Shown: positions 46,090 through 55,261 of the stretch, piece after piece | How positions within the stretch are numbered: the stretch's first letter is position 1 | Layout of the letters: each line of letters opens with the position of its first letter | Assembly: GCF_020400825.1 (NCBI RefSeq) | Contig: NZ_JAINVH010000039.1 | Coordinates: forward strand, 1-64,000 | DNA from: Streptomyces sp. HPF1205 | GTDB lineage: Bacteria > Actinomycetota > Actinomycetes > Streptomycetales > Streptomycetaceae | Length of the DNA: 64,000 nucleotides | Direction: 5' to 3' | Made by a program: the position numbers and the translations under genes | The notes under the pieces: model-generated | The model's database searches: none | What the model saw: only the letters and a program-made list of their open reading frames with translations | Told to the model about the DNA's origin: nothing

Positions 46090-47090
46090 CGACGGCATCC
46101 GCGCGGACGACTGCCGAACCCGCCCCGGCGGACGGCTCGGCGGGCGTCCCGGGGGCGGGCGACGGCCCGCACGGCGACAGCCCGGCGCGCACCCCCTCCG
46201 GGCTGCCCACGGCCGCCGTGGAGCCGGGACTCGACCGGCCGGTGCGGCTGATCGGCGGGCGGCTCTCGCTCGCCGCCGTCGCGCTGGCAGTGGCGGTCGG
46301 CGCGGGGACGGCGTGGGGGGTCGCGGGGTCGCTCCCCCACACGATGACGCTGCACGGTGTGATGGCCCACGGCCCCGCGCCCGTGACCGTCTCCGCCACG
46401 GCGCCGGGTTCGGTGCTGCGCGTCCTGGTCGCCCCGGGCACGCGCGTGGTCGCGGGACAGCCCGTCGCCGTCCTCGCCGACAGCCGCGGCGGGCCGGGCG
46501 GCCCGCCGGGCGCGAACCCCCTCGCCACCTCGGGCACCGACGCCGGCCGGGGCGCCGGCGAAGCGGCACCGGGCGCCGGTTCCGCGAGCGCGGGCGCCAC
46601 GGACGGCGCGGGCGCCCGGCCCGCCACCGGCGGCACCGAACTGACCGCCCCGCAGGCCGGCGTCGTCACGGCGGTGCTCACCGGTCCCGGCGGCACGGTC
46701 GTCCCCGGGTCCGCGGTGATCGCGCTGGACCCGGCCGCCGCCCCCGCCACCGTACGGCTCTTCACCGGCGACAGCGGCGCGCTGCGGCGGCTGCGCACGG
46801 GCCAGCGGGTCCTGGCCGGGCTGCCGGACGGCCGTACGGTCCGGCTGCGGATCACCGGCGCGGATCCGTACCCCACGACGGCCGACGGCCTGCGCGGGAC
46901 GCTGCCCGTACCCGTTCCCGGTGTGCCCGCGGGCACCGCGCCGGTGTGGACGGTGCGGACCGCGCCCGACGGACCGCGCGATGCGGCAGCGCTGGCGGCC
47001 GTGATGCCGGCGGCCGTCGACGCCTCGGTCGACCTCGGCGCCCGCCACCCGTACCAGGTGCTCTTCGGCTCCACCGGAGGCGGGTCATGA
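46086..47090 (+). CDS. NHLM-type HlyD-like membrane fusion protein
   Basis: A 334-aa protein with one N-terminal transmembrane helix (LSLAAVALAVAVGAGTAWGV) and a beta-rich biotinyl-lipoyl-like fold split by a Gly/Ala/Ser-rich insert: VSATAPGSVLRVLVAPGTRV, then ELTAPQAGVVTAVLTGPGGT. It resembles the HlyD-type component (TIGR03794-like) that accompanies paired NHLM ABC proteins in peptide-export loci. ATG 46086 overlaps the P450 stop and its own stop overlaps the next ATG. The assignment rests on both fold and context. Confidence 0.75.
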   Translation: MTTASARTTAEPAPADGSAGVPGAGDGPHGDSPARTPSGLPTAAVEPGLDRPVRLIGGRLSLAAVALAVAVGAGTAWGVAGSLPHTMTLHGVMAHGPAPVTVSATAPGSVLRVLVAPGTRVVAGQPVAVLADSRGGPGGPPGANPLATSGTDAGRGAGEAAPGAGSASAGATDGAGARPATGGTELTAPQAGVVTAVLTGPGGTVVPGSAVIALDPAAAPATVRLFTGDSGALRRLRTGQRVLAGLPDGRTVRLRITGADPYPTTADGLRGTLPVPVPGVPAGTAPVWTVRTAPDGPRDAAALAAVMPAAVDASVDLGARHPYQVLFGSTGGGS

Positions 47091-49402
47091 GCGTCGACAC
47101 CCGCGCGGACGCCCGCCCGCGCACCGGTTCCCCGGACGCGCCCGAGCCCGCGGCCGCGGCGCCCGCGTCCCCGTCACGGGGGCGGTCGGCGGCCGGAGCG
47201 GGGCGGCGCCGTGAACGCCGCTACCTGCGCACCCCGATCGTCCCGCAGATGGAGGAGCAGGACTGCGGGGCCGCCTGTCTCGCCGTCGTCCTCGGCGCGT
47301 TCGGCCGGCGGACCACCCTGCACGAGGCGTCGCGGGCCTGCGGCGTCTCCCGCGACGGCGTCAGCGCCGCCGCCGTGGCCAGGGCCGCCGCCCGGTACGG
47401 GCTGACGGCCCGGGGCAGGCGCGTGACCCGCGGCGACGGCCCGCTGCTGGGCCTGGAAGCGGTACCCGTTCCGTCCATGGTGCTGCTGTCCGGGCCGCAC
47501 TTCGCCGTCTACGAGGGCGTGCGCCGCGGCCGTATCCATGTCAACGACCCGTCGCTCGGCTCGTACAGCACCACCCCCGAGACGTTCTGGGAGTCCTTCG
47601 CGGGGATAGCGGTCGGCTTCGCCCCCGGGCCCGGTTTCACACCGGGCAGCGCCCGCTTCCCGTTCCTGCGCGGCCTGGCCGGGCGGACCCGCGGCTACCT
47701 GCCGGGGCTGCTCCTCGCGGTGTTCACCGCCTTGGTCCTGACCGTGCCGTCGGTGACGGCGTCGTTCCTGCTGCGCGCCTACCTCACCGGCGTCACCGAG
47801 AACGGGCACGGCGACTGGCGACTGCCGCTGGTGCTCGCCACGGCCGGCGCCGCCGCCGTCGTCCTGCTCGGCACATGGCTGCAGCAGGCGCTGGTCGGCC
47901 GGGTGCTGGAGGCGATGTCGGCGCGTTCCTCGGCGGCGTTCCTGTCGCGGATGCTGCGCCTGCCCGGTTCGTTCTTCCACCGCCGCCAACTGGGCGGGCT
48001 GGTCACCCGGGTGCAGATGAACGACGGCCTGGCCGCGCTGCTGTCCTACCGCGTGACCGGGGCCGCGGCCGCCGCGGCAGGCGCGGCCGCGCACCTGGGC
48101 GCGCTGATCTGGCTGTCGCCGCGCCTGTCGGTGATCCCAGGCGCGGTCGCCGTCCTCGACGTGCTGGCCCTGCGGCTGGCCACCAAGCGGCGCGGCGGCA
48201 TGCTGCACCGGCTGCACTCGGAGCAGTACAAGCGCGACGGCGTCGCCTTCGCCGGCGTCGCCGCGATGGAGACCATCAAGGCCGAGGGCGCCGAGGAGTC
48301 CTTCTTCCGCTCCTGGTCCGGCTGGCAGGCGCGGGCCATGGACACCGCGCAGACCATGGCGGCGGCCGTCGTCGGCCCGCTCACCGTACCCACCGCCCTC
48401 AACACCGCGGCCGGCGCGGCCGTGGTCGTGGCCGGCACCTCCCTGCTGCTCGGCGGCTCGCTGACGTTCGGCACGCTGCTGGCGTACCTGCTGCTGCTCA
48501 ACGGGTTCCTGCTGCCGGTGGCCCAACTGGTCGGCGTCGGCTCGGAGCTCACGGTCGCCCGGGCCCAGACCGCGCTGCTGGAGGACGTCGAGCAGGCCGC
48601 GCCCGACCCCTACCTCACCCCGGTCCTGGACGTGCCGGGCGACCGCACCGGGCTGCGCGGCGGCCTGGAACTGCGCGAGGTCACCTTCGGGTACGACCCC
48701 AACCGCCCGCCGACGGTGGCCGGGGTGTCGCTGACGGTCCGCCCCGGCGAGTGGGTCGCCGTGGTCGGCGACAGCGGCAGCGGCAAGTCCACACTGGCCC
48801 GGCTGGCCGCGGGCGTGCTGCGGCCCTGGTCCGGCGAGGTGCTGCTGGACGGGCGCCCGCGCGAGCAGGTGCCGCGGGCGGTGCTGACCGCCGACGTCGC
48901 CTACGTGGAGCAGCAACTGCGGCTGTTCGAGGGCACGTTCCGCGAGAACCTGACGCTGTGGAACCCGGCGGTCGGCGCGGACGCGCTGCACCGCGCGCTC
49001 GCCGACGCCGAGGCCGCGGACCTGGTGAACGGGCGCGGCGGCCTGGACGCCGGGACGGTCGACGAAGGCGCGCGCAACCTGTCGGGCGGCGAGCGCCAGC
49101 GCCTCGAACTGGCCCGCGCGCTCGCGCTCGACCCGGCCGTGCTGGTCCTGGACGAGGCCACCTCCGCGCTCGACACCCGCACCGAGGAACTGGTCGGCCG
49201 CCACCTGCGGGCCCGCGGATGCAGCTGCCTGGTGCTGGCCCACCGCCTCAGCACGGTCCGCGCCGCCGACCGCGTCGTGGTCCTGCGCGAGGGCCGGATC
49301 GTGCAGGAGGGCCCGCCCGCCGAACTGGCCTCCGTGGCCGGTCCCTACCGCGATCTGCTCGAAGAGGACGCCGCGGCGCACGACACGGGAGACCTCTCAT
49401 GA
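47087..49402 (+). CDS. NHLM peptidase/ABC exporter (C39 peptidase fused to ABC)
   Basis: A 771-aa bifunctional leader peptidase and exporter. The N-terminal C39 peptidase (about 45-185) has the catalytic Cys in QMEEQDCGAACLAVVLG, His in SGPHFAVYEG and Asp in IHVNDPSLG. Six membrane helices follow (about 205-480), then the ATPase with Walker A VVGDSGSGKSTLARL, signature NLSGGERQRLELARA and Walker B VLVLDEATSALD. It should cut the precursor after VSGG and export the product. Overlaps at both ends (ATGA) place it firmly in the operon. Confidence 0.93.
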   Translation: MSVDTRADARPRTGSPDAPEPAAAAPASPSRGRSAAGAGRRRERRYLRTPIVPQMEEQDCGAACLAVVLGAFGRRTTLHEASRACGVSRDGVSAAAVARAAARYGLTARGRRVTRGDGPLLGLEAVPVPSMVLLSGPHFAVYEGVRRGRIHVNDPSLGSYSTTPETFWESFAGIAVGFAPGPGFTPGSARFPFLRGLAGRTRGYLPGLLLAVFTALVLTVPSVTASFLLRAYLTGVTENGHGDWRLPLVLATAGAAAVVLLGTWLQQALVGRVLEAMSARSSAAFLSRMLRLPGSFFHRRQLGGLVTRVQMNDGLAALLSYRVTGAAAAAAGAAAHLGALIWLSPRLSVIPGAVAVLDVLALRLATKRRGGMLHRLHSEQYKRDGVAFAGVAAMETIKAEGAEESFFRSWSGWQARAMDTAQTMAAAVVGPLTVPTALNTAAGAAVVVAGTSLLLGGSLTFGTLLAYLLLLNGFLLPVAQLVGVGSELTVARAQTALLEDVEQAAPDPYLTPVLDVPGDRTGLRGGLELREVTFGYDPNRPPTVAGVSLTVRPGEWVAVVGDSGSGKSTLARLAAGVLRPWSGEVLLDGRPREQVPRAVLTADVAYVEQQLRLFEGTFRENLTLWNPAVGADALHRALADAEAADLVNGRGGLDAGTVDEGARNLSGGERQRLELARALALDPAVLVLDEATSALDTRTEELVGRHLRARGCSCLVLAHRLSTVRAADRVVVLREGRIVQEGPPAELASVAGPYRDLLEEDAAAHDTGDLS

Positions 49403-51657
49403 CCGCCACCCCCACCCACACGCCCGCTCCCACTCCCACCCGATCCGGCGACGCGGCGCGGCACTTCGAGGAGACCGCCGCCGCCAACCGGGCCGCCCTG
49501 GCCGAGGCGCTCGGGGCGCTGCGCCTGGCACCGGACCGCCCGCGGCGGCGCGGCAAGGCGGCGCCCGACGCGGCGTCCGCGCCCGTCGTACCCTCCTCGC
49601 CGACCGCGGCCGCCGACGTCCTGGCCGCCTACCGGGACCTGGCGCCCCAGGTGGGCCGCACCGCCCCGGCCGAGGTGCCGGCCGAGGTGCGCGACGCACG
49701 GGACCCGCTGATCGCGCTCCTGCGGCACCAGGGCATCCGCTGGCGGCAGATCACACTGCCGGACGACGGGTCCGGGCACGGCGACACCACCGGCCTCACC
49801 GGTCCGGTGATCGGCTTCACCGCCGGCGAGGGCAGGCCGGTGGCGCTCCCGTACGCCAGAAGGGCACGCGGAAGCGGCGGCCGGGCCGTGGACCGGCGCG
49901 CGTACCTGCTCTACCGCCCGCTGCCGGCCGGGACCCCGACGGCGGGGGCGCTGCTGCGGTTCGCGCTCGCGGCCCCCGGCGCCCGCCGGGACCTGCTGGT
50001 GCTGGCGGGCGCGGGACTCGCGGCAGCGCTGCTCGCCCTGGCCGTGCCGCTCAGTACGGGTCTGCTGATGCCGCGGCTGGTCGCCGCCGGCCACCACCCG
50101 CTGCGCTGGCTCGCGGTGCTGCTCACCGCGGGTACGGTCGCGGCAGGTCTGCTGCTGCTGGTCCGCAACGTCACCGCGGTCCGCCTGACCGGCCGCGTCC
50201 AGGCCGCGCTCGAACCGGCCGTCTGGGACCGGCTGCTCGACCACGACGCCCGTTTCTTCCGCGACTTCAGCACCGGCGACCTGGTGCACCGGGCCAACGC
50301 GATCGCCGAGGCCCGGCAGGCGCTGTCCGAAGTGCTGGTCGGCGCGGTGCTCGGCGCGTTCTTCTCGCTGTCGGGGCTCCTGGTGCTGCTCGCCGTCGAC
50401 CCGGTCCTCGGCGCGGCGCTGCTGGCCGCCGCCTTGGTCGCCGTCGCCGCGCTGGTGGCCATGGGCCGGCGCAGGCAGCGGTACGAGTCCCGGGTGCACG
50501 CCCTGCACGGCCGGCTGCACGGCACGCTGTACGGGCTGATGCTGGGCATCGACAAGCTGCAGACCGCCGGCCGGGAGATCCAGGCGTTCGCCCGCTGGGC
50601 GGTCCCGTTCGGGGAGCAGAAGCGCGCCGACGCCGCCGCCATGCGCACCGACGCCGCCGCCACCGCGCTCACCGCCGCCCTGCAGCCCCTGCTGCTCGCG
50701 GTGCTGCTGGCCGGCGTGGCCGCCCGGGGCACGGGGGCGGGCGGGACGGGCGCGGGCCACCTGATGGCCGCCGGGATCGCCGCGGGGCAGGTCGCCCTCG
50801 CGCTCGGCCAGGTCACCCACGCCGCCGCCACCGCGTACGGCATCGCGCCCGTCCTGGACCGGCTGCGGCCGGTCCTCGCCGAGCCGGCGGAGGCTTCCGG
50901 CCGCCGCCGCGGCCGGGCCGACCCGGGACGGCTGCGGGGCGCGGTCCGCCTGGAGGAGGTGTCGTTCCGCTACCCGGGCGCCGCCGCGTCCGCCCTGGAG
51001 GGTGTGTCGCTGTACGCCGATCCCGGCGAAATGGTCGCCGTGGTGGGTCCTTCGGGCGCGGGCAAGTCCACCCTGGTCCGGCTGCTGCTCGGCTTCGAGC
51101 GGCCGGCCGCGGGCCGGGTCCGCTACGACGGCCGGGACCTGGCCGGGCTCGATCCGCGGCTGGTGCGCCGCCAGTTGGGCACCGTGCTGCAGAACGGACG
51201 CCTGCTGCGCGGCAGTCTGCTGGAGAACCTGGCGGGCACCGACCCGGACGTCACCGAGGACGACGTGTGGCGGGCCGCCGAGCTCGCCGGCATCGCCGCC
51301 GACCTGCGCCGCCTCCCGCTGGGCCTGAGCACCCGCGTCGGCGAGGACGCGCAGGGCTTCTCCGGCGGGCAGGTCCAGCGGCTGCTGCTGGCCCGCGCGC
51401 TGGTCCGCCGCCCCGCCGTCCTGCTGCTCGACGAGGCGACCTCCGCGCTGGACAACGCCACCCAGCGCCAGGTGGCCGAGGGCATCGCGGCACTGGACCG
51501 CACCCGCCTCGTCATCGCCCACCGGCTGAGCACGATACGCCGCGCCGACCGGATCTACGTCCTGGACCGCGGCCGGGTGTCGGCCGTCGGCGGCTACGAC
51601 GAACTGCTCGGCTCCGATCCCTTGTTCACCCGTCTCGTCCGACCCCAGGAGCTGTGA
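49399..51657 (+). CDS. NHLM second ABC transporter protein
   Basis: A 752-aa ABC protein without an intact peptidase domain. The N-terminal ~190 residues are variable; five or six membrane helices (about 195-480) precede the ATPase with Walker A VVGPSGAGKSTLVRLLLG, signature GFSGGQVQRLLLARALV and Walker B VLLLDEATSALDNAT. It matches the NHLM ABC2 type, which pairs with the peptidase-containing half to form a heterodimer. ATG 49399 overlaps the upstream stop, and only one base separates its stop from the LanM ATG. Confidence 0.92.
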   Translation: MTATPTHTPAPTPTRSGDAARHFEETAAANRAALAEALGALRLAPDRPRRRGKAAPDAASAPVVPSSPTAAADVLAAYRDLAPQVGRTAPAEVPAEVRDARDPLIALLRHQGIRWRQITLPDDGSGHGDTTGLTGPVIGFTAGEGRPVALPYARRARGSGGRAVDRRAYLLYRPLPAGTPTAGALLRFALAAPGARRDLLVLAGAGLAAALLALAVPLSTGLLMPRLVAAGHHPLRWLAVLLTAGTVAAGLLLLVRNVTAVRLTGRVQAALEPAVWDRLLDHDARFFRDFSTGDLVHRANAIAEARQALSEVLVGAVLGAFFSLSGLLVLLAVDPVLGAALLAAALVAVAALVAMGRRRQRYESRVHALHGRLHGTLYGLMLGIDKLQTAGREIQAFARWAVPFGEQKRADAAAMRTDAAATALTAALQPLLLAVLLAGVAARGTGAGGTGAGHLMAAGIAAGQVALALGQVTHAAATAYGIAPVLDRLRPVLAEPAEASGRRRGRADPGRLRGAVRLEEVSFRYPGAAASALEGVSLYADPGEMVAVVGPSGAGKSTLVRLLLGFERPAAGRVRYDGRDLAGLDPRLVRRQLGTVLQNGRLLRGSLLENLAGTDPDVTEDDVWRAAELAGIAADLRRLPLGLSTRVGEDAQGFSGGQVQRLLLARALVRRPAVLLLDEATSALDNATQRQVAEGIAALDRTRLVIAHRLSTIRRADRIYVLDRGRVSAVGGYDELLGSDPLFTRLVRPQEL

Positions 51658-51658
51658 G

Positions 51659-54600
51659 ATGACACTCGACACCGAGGCGCGGGCGCTCAGCGCGGGTGCC
51701 GCCTCGCGCGACTCCGCCACCGTTTCCGCTGCCGCGCCCGCCGCCCCCTCAGTGGCCGCGCCCGCCGCCCGTGCGGCGGCGCCCGCCCCGTCCGGCGCCC
51801 GCGGGGACACCGCGGCGCCCCCGTACCGGGCCGACGAGCGGCTGCGTGCCGTCGTCGCCGCGGCGGCCGCCTTCCCCGACCGGGCCGCCGCGGCGGCCGG
51901 GCCCGGCGCGGGCACCTCCGTCTTCGTCGCCGAGCCGCCCGGGGACCGGGCCGCCGAGCGGGCCGTGGTGGGCCGCTGGCTGGAACGCGCGGCCGGCGAC
52001 CCGGCCGACGCCGCCGTGCTGCTCGACCACCTGGCCGCCACCGGGCGGCCGCTCGGCGCCGGCCTGCGCAAGGTCCGGCTGCGCGACCCCGCTCGCCTGC
52101 CGGACTGGGCGGAGGCGCTCGCCGTCTTCGTCGGGGCCCAGCCCGCCGTCCCGGACGCCACGACGACCGCCGCCAGCTCGCTCACCGCCTCCTTCCGGCG
52201 GGCAGCGGAAGCGCTCCTGCCCGCCCTGTCCGGCACCGTGCTGGGCGTGCCGGTCGCCGCCGGCGCGCTGGACGACCTCGGCGCCGGCCTGGCCGCCCGG
52301 CTCGGCGAGGCGTGCCGGCTCTCGTTGTGCCACGAACTGCAGGCCGCCACCGGCCGCCCGGGCGCCGACGACTGGGACCACCACCCGGGCCTGGACGCCT
52401 CCCGCGAGGGCTGGCTGGCCCGGCTGGAGCGGCTGCCGGCGCTCGCCTACCTGATCGGCGTGGTCTGCCGCAACTGGCAGCAGGTCACCTGGGAGATGTT
52501 CGCCAGGCTCGCCGCCGACCGCGAGATGCTGCGCGCGAGGCTGTGGGGCGGCGCCGACCCCGGCGCGCTCGCCTCCGTGCGCGGCGACGCCGGGGACCGC
52601 CACGCCGGCGGCCGCTCGGTGGCCCTGCTGCGCTTCGAGCACGGCGCGGCCGTGGTCTACAAGCCCAAGGACCTGCGGCACGCCACCGCGTACATGGAAC
52701 TGGTCGGCCGGCTCAACGAGTACGCGGCCGAACACCCCGGCTCCGGGCTGCTCGACCTGCCCACCCGTACCGTGATCACGTGCAGCGACAGCGGCGACGG
52801 CGGGCTGGGCGGCTCGCTGTCCCGGGACGGGGCCGGCGAGTACGGCTGGGAGGAGCTGGTGCCGGGCGGTCCGTGCGCCGAGCGCGCCGGGTTCGCCCGC
52901 TACTACCGGCGGCTGGGCATGACGATCCGCCTGATGCAGCTCCTTGAGGGCCGCGACCTGTGGGCCGACAACCTGCTGGCCGACGGCGAGCACCCGGTGT
53001 TCATCGACCTGGAGTGCCTGCTGTACCCGCGGGTGCGGACGCCCCCGGCGCTTCCGGCCGGGCAGCGCGGCCTGCTGGACCGGCTGGAGTCCACGGTGGT
53101 GCGCACCGCGATGGCCGCCCAGCCATGGGTGATCGCCAAGGACCAGCCGGTGCTGGACATCGGCTGCCTCACCAGGGCCGGCGGCGGGAACCCCGGCGGC
53201 GACGCTGCCGGCGACGGGCCCACGCTGCCGCTGCCGCCGTACCGTCCGGTGCACGCCGGGCGCAAGGCGGACCCCTGGCGGTACACCGCCGAGGTGGTGG
53301 ACGGCTACAAGGCCATGCACCGGGCGCTGTTCGCGCTGCGCGACCGGCTCGCGGACGCCGACGGCCCGCTGGCGGGGTTCCGCGGAGTGTGGGTGCGCTA
53401 CATCTGGCGGCACACCTGGGACGGCTACAAGATCCTCAACACCTCCACCAGTCCCCGGGCGCTCGCCGACGGGGCCACCAGGGAGACGGTGATCGCCGGG
53501 GCGCTGCGCGGCGCTGTCGCCGCCCGGGCCGGCGACAGCGAACGCGACGACCTGCTGGACGTGGTGCTGTCCGAGCTGGACTCCTTCCGCGATCTGGACA
53601 TCCCCTTCTTCCGCTCCCTGACCACGTCCTCCTCGGTGTTCACCGTCGACGGGCGGGAGATCCCCGGGCACTTCCAGGGCACCGGCTGGCAGCGGCTGAC
53701 CGGCCGGGTGGCCGAACTCGCGGACTTCGACCTCGACGCGCACACGGCCGTGCTCACCGGCTGCCTCGACGCGGCCGTCGGCGGCAGGGTCACGTCCGCG
53801 CCACCGCCGAGGAGCGCGGCCGCCTTCGCCCTGCCCGGCCGCGGCGAACTGCTGGAGCGGGCCGTGCGGATCGGCGACCAGGTGCTCGCCTGGCGGCACG
53901 ACACGGACGACGGGCACGGCTGGATCGGGCAGAGCTGGTACCCGCTGGCCGGGCTGCGCCAGGTCGAGGCGCTCAGCGGGGTGGACCTGCTCACCAGCGG
54001 CGTCGGTGCCGCCCTCTTCCTCGCCGAGCTGTGGACCGCGAGCGGCGAGCCGCGCTTCCGGCGGGCCGCCCACCGGACGCTGACGGCGGCGGCGGCGCTG
54101 GTGGACCCCGCCGCCCCGCACGCCTTCGCGTTCGCCGCCGACAGCCGGCTCGCGCTCGGCGCCCCCGTACCCGGGGGCCTCGCCGGACCCGGCGCGCTGA
54201 TCCACGCGCTGGCCCGCGGCGCACGCCTGCTGGACGAGCCCCGGTTCCTGACGGCGGCCCGGGCCCTGGTGCCGGGCGCGCTGGCGCTGGCCCGCGGACC
54301 GGTGGCCGGCCGGGCCGGCCGCCCGGGACCCGCGCCGTACCGGGACGTTCCTCTCGGCACGGCGGGGCTGCTGCTCAACCTGCTGACGCTGCGCCAGGTG
54401 CTGCCGGCGCCCGACGCGGCCACCGACGGCGGCGTGCGCGAGCTGGCCGCGGTCGCGTACGAGGCGCTGGCCGGCGGGCCCGGGGACGCCCCCGCGCCGC
54501 GGTGGGCCGGCGCCGCCCGCTTCCTGGACCTGGTGCCCGGCGGCCCGGACAGCGTGGCCGCGGCGCTGGCCCGCACCCTGGGCGAGGCACCGGACCTGCT

Positions 54601-55075
54601 CGACGACCCGGAGGGTGTCCGCGGCCTTGTCCGCGGCCATCGTTTCGACGTCACCCGCAGCGGGCGGCTGGCCTGCCTGGAGACGGCCGTCGCCCTGGGC
54701 ACCGGCGCCCTGGACTCCCGGCAGATGGGCCTGCTGGCAGCGCCGGTCGGCGAGGCCCAGGTCGCCACGCTGGACACCCGCGCCCTGGTCGCCACGGCCG
54801 GGGAGGCGCTCACAGCCGCCGAACTCGGGCTGGTCCACTCGCTGCCGGACGGCGTCCGCGGCCTGGTGCCCGGGCCCTTCTACGACGGCCGTGAGGCCGC
54901 GACCGCGCTGGTCGGCGAACTGATCCGGCGGCGGCGCGCGACCGGCTCCTGGTACGGCGACCGGGTGGCCGACGACCGGGTCGTCCTCGGCGTGCTGGAC
55001 GGCGTTCCCGCCGTCGGCCTGCTGCTCCTGCGACTGCTCGACCCCGCCACCGTCCCGATCGCGACCTTGCGCTGA
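51659..55075 (+). CDS. LanM-like synthetase with intact dehydratase and degenerate cyclase half
   Basis: A 1,138-aa protein of the class II lanthipeptide synthetase family. The dehydratase half (about 170-710) keeps VVYKPKDL, EYGWEELVPGG, NLLADGEHPVFIDLECLLYP, VRYIWRHTWDGYKIL and DIPFFRSLT, so Ser phosphorylation and elimination look possible. The usual DLHxEN is DLWADN here (His to Trp at residue 435). The C-terminal half (about 730-1138) has the LanC-like fold (LLTSGVGAALFLAELWTASG), but the zinc sites are lost: WCHG is WAG (949-951), and no CHG motif occurs; only one Cys, in ACLETAVALG (about 1006), remains. Thioether ring formation is therefore unlikely. ATG 51659. Confidence 0.88.
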   Translation: MTLDTEARALSAGAASRDSATVSAAAPAAPSVAAPAARAAAPAPSGARGDTAAPPYRADERLRAVVAAAAAFPDRAAAAAGPGAGTSVFVAEPPGDRAAERAVVGRWLERAAGDPADAAVLLDHLAATGRPLGAGLRKVRLRDPARLPDWAEALAVFVGAQPAVPDATTTAASSLTASFRRAAEALLPALSGTVLGVPVAAGALDDLGAGLAARLGEACRLSLCHELQAATGRPGADDWDHHPGLDASREGWLARLERLPALAYLIGVVCRNWQQVTWEMFARLAADREMLRARLWGGADPGALASVRGDAGDRHAGGRSVALLRFEHGAAVVYKPKDLRHATAYMELVGRLNEYAAEHPGSGLLDLPTRTVITCSDSGDGGLGGSLSRDGAGEYGWEELVPGGPCAERAGFARYYRRLGMTIRLMQLLEGRDLWADNLLADGEHPVFIDLECLLYPRVRTPPALPAGQRGLLDRLESTVVRTAMAAQPWVIAKDQPVLDIGCLTRAGGGNPGGDAAGDGPTLPLPPYRPVHAGRKADPWRYTAEVVDGYKAMHRALFALRDRLADADGPLAGFRGVWVRYIWRHTWDGYKILNTSTSPRALADGATRETVIAGALRGAVAARAGDSERDDLLDVVLSELDSFRDLDIPFFRSLTTSSSVFTVDGREIPGHFQGTGWQRLTGRVAELADFDLDAHTAVLTGCLDAAVGGRVTSAPPPRSAAAFALPGRGELLERAVRIGDQVLAWRHDTDDGHGWIGQSWYPLAGLRQVEALSGVDLLTSGVGAALFLAELWTASGEPRFRRAAHRTLTAAAALVDPAAPHAFAFAADSRLALGAPVPGGLAGPGALIHALARGARLLDEPRFLTAARALVPGALALARGPVAGRAGRPGPAPYRDVPLGTAGLLLNLLTLRQVLPAPDAATDGGVRELAAVAYEALAGGPGDAPAPRWAGAARFLDLVPGGPDSVAAALARTLGEAPDLLDDPEGVRGLVRGHRFDVTRSGRLACLETAVALGTGALDSRQMGLLAAPVGEAQVATLDTRALVATAGEALTAAELGLVHSLPDGVRGLVPGPFYDGREAATALVGELIRRRRATGSWYGDRVADDRVVLGVLDGVPAVGLLLLRLLDPATVPIATLR

Positions 55076-55261
55076 CGGCCCGTCAGGCCCCCGGCGGCCC
55101 GCGGATCCCGATCCCCGGGCCGCGCCGCGGGACCGCCCGCTCACCCGCCCGCGCCGGCCCGTGCCCACCCGTGCCGGCTCCGCTGCCGACCGCCCGACCC
55201 ACTGCCGACCGCCCCACCCGTTCCCGGACCACGGTCCGTGTCCCCGGAAGGAGGAACCGCC

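Noticed and set aside
51659..55075. Calling the cluster an ordinary class II lantibiotic cluster
   Set aside because: The cyclase zinc ligands are missing and the core has only one Cys, so lanthionine rings are not supported; azole enzymes are present instead.
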